Part shown: piece by piece, positions 1-11,853 of the stretch
How positions within the stretch are numbered: position 1 is the first letter of the stretch
Layout: each line of letters begins with the position of its first letter
NCBI GenBank assembly: GCA_958295665.1
Contig: OY282559.1
Coordinates: 267,568,057 to 267,632,056, forward strand
Length of the DNA: 64,000 nucleotides
Source: Tipula vernalis
Lineage: Eukaryota; Arthropoda; Insecta; Diptera; Tipulidae
Direction of reading: 5' to 3'
Notes under the pieces: model-generated
What the model was told of the DNA's origin: nothing
Seen by the model: the letters and a program-made list of their open reading frames with translations, nothing else
Databases searched by the model: none
Translations under genes and position numbers: made by a program

Positions 1-77
1 TTTTTTATGGCAACTTCCTATGGCTGGCCACGTATAGATTCACGTTTGTGCCCACCTTTTAATTGGGAACCGTTCAT

Positions 78-795
78 AATGCCGCGTTTTAAAATGTCGC
101 GTTTTAAAATACCGCGTTTCAAAATGCCGCGTGGTACAAAATGTCGCGTGGTACAAAATGTCGCGTTTTAAAATGTCGCGTTTCAAAATGCAGCGAGGTA
201 AAAAATGTCGCGTGGTACAAAATGTCGCGTTTTAAAATGTCGCGTTTCAAAATGCCGCGTGGTTCAAAACACGCGTGGTACTAAATGACGCGTTTTAAAA
301 TGACGCGTTTTGAAAAATCCCTTATAAATCAATACAATATGATGTGAAATAATAAATAATTTAATAAAAATTATTTGAAACAAGCAAATTGTGTTTAAAC
401 ATATAGTAAAATTTTCCTTCACTGAATGGAAATTATTTATAAATGTAATTTTATGTAATTATAAAGTGGGTCTAAGAAAAAGAACGCAAATGTTGAAATT
501 TATTAGAATATTCCTTCACTAAAATGTTAAAGTTAAGTCCTTATATATTTTCGACGATTTTTTATCGACATTTTAAAACGCGACATTTTGTAACACGCGA
601 CATTTTGTACGTCGCGGCATTGTGAAACGCGACATTTTAAAACGCGTCTTTTTGTAACTCGCGGCATTTTGAAACGCGACATTTTAAGACGCGACATTTT
701 TTACCACGCGACATTTTGTACCTCACGGCATTTTGAAACGCGACATTTTAAAACGCGACATTTTAAAACGCGACATTTTAAAACGCGGCATTTTG
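78..795. repeat. Foldback element with long inverted arms made of CGCG-containing subrepeats
   Basis: The left arm (about 78-310) is a run of units of the form AAAATGTCGCGTTTT, with variants GCCGCG and GTGGTACA between units. The right arm (about 560-795) is the same kind of unit in inverse complement (AAAACGCGACATTTT). The arms face each other across about 250 bp of AT-rich spacer with no coding potential. The outermost units of the two arms match (AAATGCCGCGTTTTAAAAT). Internally repetitive inverted arms around a short spacer are the design of foldback-type elements. No transposase is present, so any copy would be moved by another element. No target duplication could be fixed, because the arm edges are ragged. 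A simple-repeat inversion is the alternative. Confidence 0.75.
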
Positions 796-1256
796 ACCCG
801 GACCCCTTTTTACTTATTACGGTTAACTTAGTAACCAATAACTGAGAGGATCTGGCCCTGCCACATGGAGTAAAACAAAAAAATCGTCCGTTAGTGTTAA
901 GACGAAATAGTTTGAGATAATTTCAAAACTAGTGATTTATAGTTATTTCTGGTGAAATGTTGTGATTTCTCATGGTAACATTTAATAGTTTTTATTTTTA
1001 AATTGTGTGTGAATTTTCATATTTTTATTTCCACCTTTAAGTCAAACGAGTATCGACTTTTAACCTTTTTTTTTCTCTTTTATAAAGAGATTCATTTCTA
1101 TTCGAACTTACAATTTGTTGCAAATCTATTATTATTGATATTATAATTAATAGTTTCCTAAAATTTTTCTTTCGAAGCTTAAAAATCATTTTTTGTTGTC
1201 CCATATTGCCAGTTTTCCTTCCTTTGTAACTAAACTAAAGCTACAATTTTTATAAT
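796..1256. other. AT-rich spacer, nothing recognised
   Basis: No open frame or repeat structure was seen between the foldback element and the poly(T) that marks the 3' end of the minus-strand LINE. Confidence 0.5.
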
Positions 1257-1456
1257 TTTTTTTTAAATGTTGCCAATGGCTTTATTCTTGAATCTTTCTA
1301 TATAAGAAATTCACAAGAAGTAATCAAATCTTAAACTAAAAATTATTACATATTTTAAGTCTTAACCAATGTTAATACTTATTGTTAATGCTCACAATTT
1401 AATTAATTTACATTATACTTATAAGTATAATATAATCATTTAGTAAATTTACAGGT

Positions 1457-4006
1457 TCACAGGTTCATCAGTTCGAGTGGATCTGTTCTTCTCAGTCGCC
1501 TAAATCGCGGCTGTTTTAGTATCTCCCTGGCCAATTCGTTGGGATGTGCTTCTAGTTTTGAGTAATATTTCGTACTGAATTCTTTGTTTCTTTAACGGTT
1601 TTAATCCCAAGGTCATCATGAATTGGTAATACTGCGAAGTATTATCGCTTGGGCTCGTTGCAGGAGTTCTCTGTTTGAAGCGCTGGTGGATCCCCATAAC
1701 TGAATACCACATGTCCATACGGGTTTCATTATCGCTTTGTAAAGTAGAACTTTATTGGCTAATGACAACTGAGATTTTCTTCCCATCAGCCAATACATTT
1801 TGGACAATGTAATTTTTATTTGGTTGCGCTTTGTTTCAATATGATTTTTCCACGTTAATCTTCTATCCAGGTGCAAACCTAAGTATTTTACCTTCGCTTG
1901 TGAGGAATAGTTTTATCGTTTAATTTCACTGGTGGGCAGATGCGTTTGTTCAGCGTGAATGTGACATGAGTTGATTTGTTTTCGTCCACTTTCTTTTATT
2001 CGCCATGCCTTCAGCCAGCCCGCGACTTTGTTTAAATGTTTCTGTAATTCCTTTGAGACAATTTCAGGATTAGTGTGAGACACCAGGATGGCCGTGTCAT
2101 CGGCAAATGTTGATATTATTACTTTGTTGGTTACAGATATATCAGCTGGCAACAACAAGTATAATATTGGTCCTAGAACGCTACCTTGCGGGACACCTGC
2201 AATAATATCATTTAAGCAAGTAGTTGCGCTGTTTTGTTTGACCATGTATTGCCCTTGAAGAAGATAGTTTCCCAAAACTGAGTGAAATTTCTTCGGTAGA
2301 AGTTCTTTAATTTTGTAAATTAGTCCATAGTGCCAAACTTTATCTAAAGCTTGTGCGATATGCAAAAAGGCAGCAGCGCAATATTTCTTTTCCTCTAAGG
2401 TGATTTTGATTGCATTTACAATTTTGTGTACTTACTTTGTAGTACCATGATGGTTTCGGAACCCAATTTGATGGTCTGGAATAACGCGCCGTTCTTCTAA
2501 TATTGGTTTCAATTTCGTTAGTAACATTTTTTCAAATAGCTTTGAGATTGTGGGCAGCATGCTTATTGGACGTTATGATGAGATTTGTGTTTCATTTTTC
2601 CCTGGCTTATGTATCATTGTGATCAAAGATATCTTCCATTTTTGAGGAATATAACTGGTTCGCATGATCGTGTTGAATACAAATGTTATTAGTTTTATGC
2701 ATTTATCTGGTAATTCCCTTATCAATTTTCCAGTAATGAGATCATGGCCTGGAGCCTGGGCTTATGCAAGTTTTAATTGTATTCTTAACTTTCTTCAAGT
2801 TATACTTTATAGGCTTGTAGGATAAACCATCATCCATTAGCTGGGGTAGCACGAAATAATTATCTTCTTCGTGTGGGACGAATACTGTTGCTAGATGAGC
2901 AGCAAATGCATTGGCTTTTTCTTCATAACTTCTCGCCCAATTTCCAGCTGCTAGTCTAATCGGTGGATTCGAATTTGTTGGCCGTTTTAAATTTTTTGTT
3001 GCCTTCCACAAAGAATAATCTGTCCTCTCGGTTGCCGAGAGATCACTTAAATAGTTCTTTATGCGCTGGATTTCTTCTTCCCTCAAAGCAAATCTTAGGG
3101 CTTTGATAGCTCGATTTAATTTACATTTCAATAACGGTGATTTTGTTTGCTGCCATTGACGGCGAATTTTTCGCTTTTCCTGGATTAGTTCCTGTATATT
3201 ATGTGACAGTTTATTAACTGTTTCCGAACTACTTATGCCGGGTGTAGCCCTTTCAGCGGATAATGTCATAACATCTTTTAGATTTTCTGCCGCCGCATCA
3301 TTATCAGCAGGTGTGATCAGAGGAATATTAAGTAGACACTTTTGTTCGACTAGCCTCCTATATTGATCCCAATTAATTTTCTTGTTTTTAAGACGATTCG
3401 GCATTTTGTTCCTTACGACATCGGTACTCACTGTTACTATTACCGTTGAGTGATCAGAAGACAGATCATAGCAATCGGTGGACACAAAAGTCAATTAGAT
3501 CAGGAATTTTCTTTTTATCCGTGGGCCAGTAAGTTGGGTTACCGGCAGATAAATAATCGTGGAACTGTTCCTCTATAGCATCATAAAGTTGTTTGCCTTT
3601 CGGCGATGTTAATCTGGAACCCCAATGAGTATGTTTAGCGTTGAAATCACCACTGGAGTTTTTATAGCATGTTTGGAGGGCAGTACACTGCCGATATTAC
3701 ACAGTTTCCAGACCACTCCTGCAGACAGATGTTCGTTGATTGTAAATGTTTTTTCTCATATTTAGTAAGTGCGTAGTGTTTTAATCTTTGCTTAATCAAT
3801 ACTGCAGTGCCTCCATGTGCTTTACCATCTGAGTGCTTGGCGTCATAAATAGAGTACCCATTAATTTTGAAATAGCTATTTTTGGTGAAGCGTGTTTCTG
3901 ATATTAACATTATGTCAATGTTGTGCTTAGTGAGAAATGCATGTACCTCCGCTTTATGTTGTGCTAGGCCGTTTGCATTCCATATGGCTATTTTGAGGAT
4001 AGTCAT
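1457..4006 (-). pseudogene. LINE ORF2 (AP endonuclease + reverse transcriptase) remnant of copy 1
   Basis: The start ATG at 4006 is followed by IAIWNANGL and LISETRF, the first motifs of the apurinic-like endonuclease. The frame then breaks inside the endonuclease near 3660, where about 60 bp present in the other copy are missing, and again near 3490. The linker region reads openly at 3494-2742. RT motifs follow in different frames: LDIAQAFDKVWH is altered to HIAQALDKVWHYG, GVPQGSVLGPILY is kept, and STFADDTAIL is kept as the catalytic box. The C-terminus ends in a stop at 1459-1457. The many frameshifts mean no functional enzyme. Confidence 0.85.
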
Positions 4007-4047
4007 TTCTGGCTTTTTACGACTATCTGCAGCAGTGTGCTCATATT

Positions 4048-5189
4048 CTACATCATTAGATCCATCGTTCTCTCCATCACCGCCATGAAGCTTTGCATCA
4101 TATTATTCAATTTATTTAAAGCTGTTGAGATGTTTTCCTCTTCACTTGCTTGAACTTTAGGAGCGGTACCTTTAAGAACACTTGCGTATGAAACCCCTTG
4201 GTGCACGCTGCTGTTTACATTTGCGTACTGTTTTTCATTTTGAGCGTTTGTGTTTAGAATTTCTGGTCGTGCTTCTTTTCTAGCTGAAGAATGAAGTTTA
4301 AGGATTCGTTGTTCTGCTCGCTGCTTTGGGTTGATTCTCCTTTACAATTCTAGATAAACTGGGCACCCTCTATAATTAGCTGTGTGATTTCCATCGCAGT
4401 TGCTGCATTTTCTCACTGATGCTTCCTTTTTTGCTTTATTGTAAATCTTTGAATTATGGAGTTCACCACATATAACACAAACATCGTTCAAAGTGCAATA
4501 TACTCTAGTGTTCCCATATGCTTGGCACTTATCGCACTGTACCGGCCCAATTCTTTTCCTGGGTTGCTCGATGGTAACTCTTCTGTACAGTTGATATTTT
4601 AAGTCTGGTTGCCTTTAACCTTTTTATTGTCTGGTTCTAATTCCAGACGAAACAATGGCTAAGGCACCTTCTCACGATTAAAAATATTGCTAATAGATCT
4701 GCATTGGAAACCTTTTTCAGCAAGAACAGGTCGTATGTCGTTTGCATCCACGTAACTCTCTATTCCTTTTAAGATAACAACCAATTCTTTTTGGCTCTTT
4801 AGTTGATAAGTGTAGTAAGGTTTACCAACTTGGTTAAAATGTTTAATTAATGCTCTGTAAGCATCAATATTGAGCGGTTGAATTTTTGTTTCTTTTATAT
4901 CTCCTCTTTTGATCTCGGAAATATAAAATGCACCTTCCGTAATAAACTCGATCGTTTTTGCAAGTTCTCTGTTTGATTCTTCCCTCAAATAGATTGGTGG
5001 CGGCTTCTCAGTTTTTGGAGTTTTTTCGGCCCACGGGTCGTCAACAACCAAGCAAGAATACCTATTACCATGCGTTAATTCAACGCTAGCTAGCTTAGTG
5101 AATTTATTCGCGCTTGCACTGGCCGCTGATCTAGGGCTTCCTCTTCGTTTTGATCGGACAGCAATATACCGGTCTATTCCCGTTTGCAC
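4048..5189 (-). pseudogene. LINE ORF1 (gag-like, zinc-knuckle) remnant of copy 1
   Basis: The minus strand holds an open stretch at 5189-4659 with a region resembling the pre-zinc-knuckle domain of Jockey-type ORF1 (residues like TYQLKSQKELVVILKGIES). After a frame break near 4660 come cysteine-rich knuckles around 4560-4360: CDKCQAYGNTRVYC, CVICGELH and CSNCDGNHTANYRGC. In the first knuckle the usual histidine is N (GNT instead of GHT), and the second has lost its last cysteine. The tail carries a methionine-rich helix before the stop at 4050-4048, which lies about 40 nt upstream of the ORF2 ATG at 4006. ORF1 proteins package the element RNA; this copy is dead because of frame breaks. Confidence 0.75.
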
Positions 5190-5215
5190 GAATCTGATGT
5201 CGATGCACTGTCATT

Positions 5216-5329
5216 GTTTGTTTTATCGTTATAAATAAAATAATATTTGTATAAATAAATAATATTTCCTGTATTAACCCTAGCTTATTAGCTAATACTT
5301 TCTATTTTTAATAAATAATTAATGTTAAA
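5216..5329. other. AT-rich flank at the 5' side of LINE copy 1
   Basis: Short AT-rich stretch between the approximate LINE 5' end and the dispersed repeat. No feature recognised. Confidence 0.3.
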
Positions 5330-5690
5330 GATCAACAGATTCTTTCTTGTTTGGTACATAACCATTAACGGATTTATTTTGCAAGGCGGTGTGTCAATTC
5401 GATATATGCGCGCACGCTACGACTTAGCAAAATAAATTTAATTAATCTCCAACAGTTAACTAGGCAATAAAACGAGATTAGCTAAAATTGAGAATGACAT
5501 ACTACGACTAAACTCAAAAATTCCCTAAATTCGCTTTATTAATCACGCAATGTGTCAACGGTATGCATAAGTGTTCGATACGATTTACCGAGAAAATATA
5601 AGCAAAATAAATCCTTTCTTTGATTTTTATCAAAGGCCTATTATCTAAGGCGATTACCGTAAACACAATATAGCGCATTTGGTTTAATGG
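5330..5690. repeat. Dispersed repeat containing CGAGATTAGCTAA
   Basis: The stretch ATAAAACGAGATTAGCTAA at about 5466-5484 recurs exactly at about 20824-20842. The next 100 bp of both places remain alignable: a ...GACA(T/C)ACTAC... block, then AATC-CGC, then a GTCAA-GGTAT-CATAAG-like block. A related block (CGATTACCGTAAAC) recurs at 5650 and 18100. This looks like a short non-autonomous dispersed repeat. Its ends and class could not be fixed. Confidence 0.45.
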
Positions 5691-7379
5691 TCTCGGCGTT
5701 ATTGTATTGACAATTTGATAAAATTTTTTATTATTGAATTCTTAGAAAATAATGCTTTAATCATATTTTAGATACAATACCTAACACCTGCAAGCCAAAA
5801 CTTAATTAGTGAAGTGCATAAATTAATTGTAAATCTATAAAGCTTTTTTTTTTTGTGATTTATAGAGCCATAAATCACTCCTAATACTCGCTTATATACA
5901 TATTACATATAATATCAATGAGCAACTACATTAATACTCAAATCAAGACATAAAAATAAAATTAAAAAGTCGTTTTTGATTCATACATCATTTTCTAATG
6001 TCTTCTAATCACCTTTGTGAATGGAAACATTAGACAAGACAATTATACAAACAATTGAATAATACATTTCATGTACTTTCGACGAACGGAAATTCGTAAA
6101 ATATTTTAATTTTTTTTTTATTGATTTAATTATATTTTTTTTTTTAATGTTTGTGATTATTAAAATTATGTTAATAATTTCGTTTGAAATTTACATTTTT
6201 TTTTGTTGTATTAAAATATAGCTGCATAACACATATTTCCGGAAAATTTTTGTATAATGAGAAGATGATTTTTTTTTATAAACTTGTAAAGTAAGTTAAG
6301 AAAATAATCGGTAAACAAAGCGCGCGGGACATTACTCAAAAGATGTTTTCGTAAAAAGATCAAAAATTTTGATTGATCGTTTATAAATTACCCCCCAAAA
6401 AATACCAAAAAAAAAAAAAAATAAGAAAACATCAAGAAAATTATTATGTTAATAAGAAAAACAAAACTGTATAGGAATTATTATAGATAAAGGAAACTTG
6501 TACACAGCGTAATTCTCAGAATTTTGATTTGATCTTTATACAAATCTCGCACAAAATTTCAGGAATTTTTCGATGTGTTGTTTGTCGTTAGGTAAAAATT
6601 CTCTCATATATCTCAAAATAAAATAAGTAAAAAATCGATTCTGTTAATTAAGAATTAGGAAGCGAAGAACTTTGCGCGTTAATATTATTAAACCTCATTA
6701 AAGGAAAAAGATACAGTCCCAAACTTATGCATACGTACAATATATAAATATAACATAAGAATAAGAACATACAAAAAAATAGGTTCGTTTAGCATTAAAC
6801 TATATATAGGATGATTAAATGAATCTCAAAAAATTCTTAGAATTCCAGATGTGTTCAAAAAGGTTTAAAAATTTATATTACGTTGGTTTTTTTAACGGTT
6901 AAACAAAATTTTATGTGAATATTTTTATTAGCCATAAATTTATTCAACCGTAATAATTACAACAAAACAATAAGCGCGGTGTGAAATTGTACAAAAAAAA
7001 AAAATTGCGCGCGCGAAGATTATATGTACGTCATTCATAAGCCGATTTCTGAGTATTCCCAAGTTATTTCTTTTCTTATCATTTATAATGTTGTTTGAAA
7101 ATGTGTAATCAGATGTTATTATCGATTATAAATAATGGGTTATATTTAGACTAACCTAACGTATTTATTATATTGGTCATTATCACTAGGCTTAGATTTT
7201 GATTTTTGATAAAATATAAATGCGCCGAACGAATTAAAATCGTATATAATACAAAATTGTGGGATTTTAAATTGTACTTTGGAAAATTACGATTAATTAT
7301 TGGAAAAAATTTTTGGTTTTTGCAATTTAATAACGATTAATAAAAAATTTATAACCGATTGTTCAAATTTTGTAATCTC
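5691..7379. other. AT-rich DNA with homopolymer tracts, nothing recognised
   Basis: Very AT-rich, with many A or T runs (for example around 6110-6150 and 6400-6425). No open frame of note, no inverted ends and no RNA gene seen. Confidence 0.5.
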
Positions 7380-7539
7380 CGGCGCTTAATCTATATCCAG
7401 GGCTCCGTAAGTAGGTGGTTTATTTCCCACCAGTTTATTGAGCAAATATTTGTTACAAAATGTTTGTTAAGCGTTTTACTCACTGAAAAACGAAAAGAAA
7501 CTATTATTTTTGTTGTTCATTAACAATGTTGTGGATTGT

Positions 7540-8130
7540 TTCAAATTCACAGACTGTATTTTATTTGCTGACGACAGTTGACTGATTTGGGCGTTATTTT
7601 TAGCTCGGATTTAACGTTTAATTCGAAGGATTTTCACGACACATTAACTTTCAAGTCACTGTACCCTTCATTTGTTCGTTTACAGCGTGAGTACGCGACT
7701 GTCATATGATCACCGTTCTACGAGTGCCATTCAAACAGAATTGAAAGTGTTCAAAAACAGTTTCTATTATTTGTTCTCAGAAAATTACCGTCTTTTGAGC
7801 ATGACAATAATTTCAGACTATCACCATATGTAGACCGACGTCGTTTCCTGTATCTCCAATCTTTAAGTGCTAGGCGTACACGCGCAAGTGTCACATTTCC
7901 GAGTGACATCATTTGTGGTAAAATAGACTGTACTGACATTTTGTCACGTCCTCAACGCAACTTACGCCCCCGAGAACTTCTTCATATTCAGACTGCAAGT
8001 AGCAACTACAGCTTCCATAGTCCTATAGCGCGCATTCAATGAGATCTCAAAACCGTTGCGGATTGTTCTGATTTTAATATTTCCAGAGAGGAATTTAAAA
8101 AACGAGTCGCTAGGCTTTTGTTTTAAAGGT
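7540..8130 (+). pseudogene. C-terminal part of a LINE reverse transcriptase, decayed
   Basis: Reading the plus strand with frame changes gives LGVIFSSDLTFNSK, then REYATVIWSPFYECHSNRI and ESVQKQFLLFVLRKLP. These are the conserved segments after the catalytic core of many insect non-LTR elements (LEYASVIWSP... RIESVQ...). A later piece, REEFKKRVARLLF, ends in a stop near 8127. The catalytic FADD region is already ruined (ADDS at about 7565). The 3' tail appears to resume after the piggyBac insertion (from 10727, with GGAAATAAATAAA). Assignment to clade (CR1- or Jockey-like) is not certain. Confidence 0.7.
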
Positions 8131-8224
8131 TGTTTTAAAATGTTTTGTAAATTGTTAGATCTGTAGATGTTGGTAGGAACTTTTAATTTTTCATTGTATT
8201 TAATTTTTAAATTCTTTTTTTTAA

Positions 8225-10722
8225 CACGTTCGCCCCGCCCCTCAAACGATTTTTTGATGTTCGGAAAAAACCCACATATTAACAATTCTATGACACTTAT
8301 ATGGGTCATGAGTTTGTGGAAAGCTGGCATGTCACTTATATGTGACATGAGTTTTTGATTGCTTCTACGACACATATGTGAGACATGAGCCTTTCATTTT
8401 TACAACAAAAAGGACACATATGTGTCACATGACGTTTAGGTGGAACATTAAATTATTTTAAGGTGTACAAGAAATTGCAAAATTCAGTTTATTAGGTTTA
8501 TATTTCTAAAGAGTTAATTATGATTTACATATAAATTGTATAAGCGTAAATTAGTTACAGTTTATGAAAAAAAAAATTCAAACTTTTTATTGGGTTAGCC
8601 GAAAGCATGGATATGAGCATAGACCGATCAACTCGCGTTTAGTATCTTTGCATGTGTCACAAACGTATTTACTTGCAGCCCTTTTACCAGTTTTGTAACA
8701 CATGCGGCACCTCCTGCGGCTATTCCTGCGGTTCTTGGGCTCTTTTGCCGCGCTAAAATCTCCCCTCAGTACGAGGTTATAATTTTTTCTCTAAATTCTA
8801 GATGTGGCAATTGTCGCTGCTGGGTTTGTTTGTTATATATCTAACACGAATTCCATATTGCTATGCTCAGTATGTGAAAAAACACTTTCATGTACCATCG
8901 CACTCAACGCCTGGGCAAGCATAATATGAAATGATTTGATCCGTCCTATCGATCCCCGGCATATTAGCGTTGTAGTCTACCACTATTTTTGGCTTTATTA
9001 TGTCCTTGTTTCTTTTTGTTATTAAAGTAATAAGCTCGGCATTATGTTTGGTAGAAATCATCAAAACGTCTCGCTTGTCTTTCCATTTTAACACCATAAT
9101 GTTCTTGCGGTTTCACCTCCATGAAATTTGTCCTGTTTGAACGTAGTGTTCCACATATATTAGTTTGATGATTCACCAAGTGCTCTGCCAGGTCAATACT
9201 GCAGTAGTAATTATCCATATACAACGTATGAACTTTACCCAAATAATCCTTCATTAGTTCAACAACAACGCCAAATGCATGCCCTTTCTCGTTAGACACC
9301 GTGCTTCTTCCGGTATATATAATCATATTTATTAAAAAACCTTCGGGATTGCATAATTCATAGAATTTGATTCCGTACTTGTGCCTCTTATTCGGTATAT
9401 ACTGCCGGAATGACAGTCTTCCTCACCATAACAGGAGAGCGTCATCTAATGAAAGGTTTTAGGTGGGCTATACAATTTTTTTATGTTAGCCTGAACGTGA
9501 TTTGTGACATTTTGTATTTTGTACAATCTATTAGTTTTGACGTCGTGTTGCTCGTCATAGAAGCACATACACCTAAGGATGTTTTCAAACCTTATTCATT
9601 TTTACATTTTGAACATAAAGCCCAGTTTTGGCCCAACAGCGTTTTAGGCTTGGTTTTCTATTTAGAGGCATTAGTAGACATAAGCCAAGCATTTGTTTCA
9701 ATTCGCTACTGGTCACATCTTTCCATCTGCGAAGTTTTGAATTTGCTGCTAATGGCTTATGCTCAATAATGAATTTAGCATGTGCATTAGTCCAAGTAAC
9801 TATTTTCTCGAGCAATACATCGTCAAATATTTTCCTGAAATATTCTACTGGTTCGGCGGTTGATGGTAGATCTATGGATATTAATTCTGCTCCAGTAAAA
9901 ACTATGTTATTTGTTTCAGGCCCAACATCAGTCCACTCATCATTGTTATTTTCAGCAACATACTATATTCTTGAACTGGCACCTCTTGCAAGTCAATTTC
10001 TACTGAGCATTCTGATGACATGCTGTCAGTGTCATAGATGCAAAAGCTGCTGCCCGAATCTTCAAAGTATATTTCACTGTTGCTGGAGTCCAATTCAGAT
10101 TCGTCAGATTTACGCGCAAACTGCATGCGCTTTCCTCGACTTTCCATTACGCACAAATTCCTTTAAATCTAAGAACCTATTATAACAGTACAACAAAAAA
10201 ATCTGCAATTAACTTGAAACTCACCCAAATCAGAAAATCGGAGAGTAAATAATAAAATTACTATACCTTACAACTTTATATGCTACACAAATAACTTTGA
10301 ATAATTTTTATTACACTTCAAAAATTTAGTTTTGAATTAAAAATCGTTAATTTTTCACTATAATACCAAAAATTCTAAGTATAAATATTATAATACAAAC
10401 AAAATACCTCTTTACTAGACAAAAATCGTCGACAAACTAACATAAAAACGTTAAATAAATCGTTATCCCTTTTCTTTGATCCAATATCGGGGGTTTCCCG
10501 AAATATGAAACTATTTCAATAAATAAAACTTTCTCATTGAAACCATATGGTGTCATATACTCATAAAGACTACGGCGAAAAGAAAATAATCATAACACAA
10601 ACCATTCCAAAGTTATACCTATGTAAAGTTTCAGAAATTTGTGACACATATGTATATAGTATGTAACATGAGTTTTTTGAGAAACTTGCGTGACATATAT
10701 GTGTCTTTGAGGGGCGAACGTG
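8225..10722 (-). mobile_element. piggyBac-like DNA transposon, inactive, flanked by TTAA
   Basis: TTAA stands at 8221-8224 and 10723-10726, the target site used by piggyBac. The inverted ends are CACGTTCGCCCC-CTCAAA: the right end (10706-10722) reads it without interruption, and the left end carries 5 extra bases (GCCCC). Inside both ends lie repeated motifs around CACATATGTGTCACATGAG (8290-8440 and 10640-10705), typical subterminal repeats. A broken piggyBac-type transposase lies on the minus strand. The element sits in the 3' tail of an older LINE remnant, so it inserted after that LINE did. Confidence 0.9.
8590..10156 (-). pseudogene. piggyBac-like transposase remnant (DDE_Tnp_1_7 type)
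   Basis: The start on the minus strand lies near 10147 (MESRGKRMQFARKS), followed by an acidic, serine-rich N-terminus. After a frame change the protein continues as IVTWTNAHAKFIIEHK and a DVTSSELKQMLGL segment. The catalytic core is partly kept: FYELCNPEGFLINMIIYTGR, then LYMDNYYCS with the second catalytic aspartate, then DYNANMPGIDRTDQ with the third. The C-terminus has the cysteine-rich zinc domain typical of the family (CRMCYKTG...CDTCKDT...C, about 8770-8600). At least four frame breaks separate these blocks. Such enzymes cut and paste elements at TTAA without leaving a footprint; this copy cannot make one. Confidence 0.85.
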
Positions 10723-10754
10723 TTAACTTCTGTTGGTTGGAAATAAATAAAAAT

Positions 10755-11430
10755 CAGATCTAGTTTTTTCGATATAACTCCAAAATTATTGCTTTGTTTT
10801 CGATAAAATCTTCTGGTTCTTGACTGAATAAACCATACAATACTATTTTCAATTTAAAAAATTTAAAATCATTTTTAATTGGCTGAGATAATGAAAATTA
10901 AATTTTTTCGGTTCTAAACAATTTTTTTCGGGCGAAAAAATTAAATTTTAGTTTTCTCGACCAATTAAATATTTTATCCACTTTTGATATATAATAGCCC
11001 GATAACTATGCTGATTTCAAATAAAGAAAATGTAAAATAACCCATTGTTATTGTGTAACCCACGCTGCTAGGGGCAACGTGAGTTAAATTTGGTATAACA
11101 AAATGTTGAATAATCATTGGAAAATTATTCGTAGTTAAATTTAATGAAAAACTATATTCCAAAAATTAGTTAAATTAAAGTACACCATGACAATTTAAAG
11201 AAGTGTGAGCAAAGAAATATTATTGTGAGCACCGACACTCGGATGTCACCGGACAACACTCGGCTATCGCCTCGTGGGATAAACTTATCCCTCATGGATA
11301 ATATCTCGTTTTGCTCACTAGTACCATAAATAACTATAAATTGAAAGTAGTATTGTATGGTACATTCGGTCGAAATTTTAACTAAAACAAAGCAATAATT
11401 TTAGAATTATTTCGAAAAAACTAAATCTGG
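10755..11430. mobile_element. MITE with 45-bp terminal inverted repeats
   Basis: CAGATCTAGTTTTTTCG starts the left end and runs 45 bp to 10799. The right end 11385-11430 is its inverse complement with few mismatches (both contain AAAATTATTGCTTTGTTT or its complement). The interior holds a second inverted pair at about 10875-10965 and a stretch with CACTCGG and CTCGTGGGATAA motifs. There is no coding capacity. Part of the interior (TTGGCTGAGATAATGAAAAT) recurs in inverse orientation at about 54218-54255, so the family has at least one more member here. The superfamily was not resolved. Confidence 0.65.
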
Positions 11431-11853
11431 GTTTTCTTTTCGTTTTTCGAAATTTCGTTTCTTAAATTATCTGGACAAAATGTTTGAGAATTTCTAATTT
11501 AATTTTTGACTTAATTAGTTTTAAAAATAAAATTTGAGTTCAGAATTTGAAAATTCTTATAAAATTCGAAATGAGTTTTTAAATTATTTGTAAGCATGAA
11601 TTTTTTGAAGTATTATTCGAACTTTAAATTTTTAAACCAAGAAAAATACAGAAAAATGAGGTTTATGCATTTCGAATTTAACCTAAATTTTCAAAATTCA
11701 TTACTCATAAATACACAAAAATTCACATAAAATGTTGTTTTTAAAAAAAAAAAAGAATTTAGCCGTATTTTTTCTGTAGTTACGAGAACAACTGATACCA
11801 GAAAATAAGGTCTGCGAAAATGTAGGCCCTTAATTCGCAATTAGAGTGCATTA
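11431..11853. other. AT-rich spacer, nothing recognised
   Basis: AT-rich sequence with scattered TTCGAA and AAAATTC runs between the MITE and the Tc1-like element. No open frame or inverted ends. Confidence 0.4.

Larger units (their letters stand above)
1257..5215 (-). mobile_element. Jockey-like non-LTR retrotransposon, broken copy 1
   Basis: Read on the minus strand this copy runs ORF1 (gag-like), endonuclease, reverse transcriptase, short 3' UTR and a poly(A) tail (poly(T) at 1257-1264 on the plus strand). The same 3' UTR and tail occur in the copy at 54273-57439, which fixes the 3' end. The 5' end near 5215 is approximate. Compared with the second copy it lacks about 33 bp near 3490 and about 60 bp near 3650, but keeps pieces the other copy has lost. 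It also extends about 900 bp further into ORF1. Frameshifts and stops throughout make it non-autonomous. No convincing target duplication was found. Confidence 0.85.

Noticed and set aside
1257..1300. Target duplication of LINE copy 1
   Set aside because: AT-rich flanks at 1245-1257 and 5215-5245 share only short words (TATAA); no convincing duplication.
9410..10185. Plus-strand open frames of 119 and 185 residues
   Set aside because: They are antisense to the piggyBac transposase remnant, whose minus-strand reading carries the family motifs.
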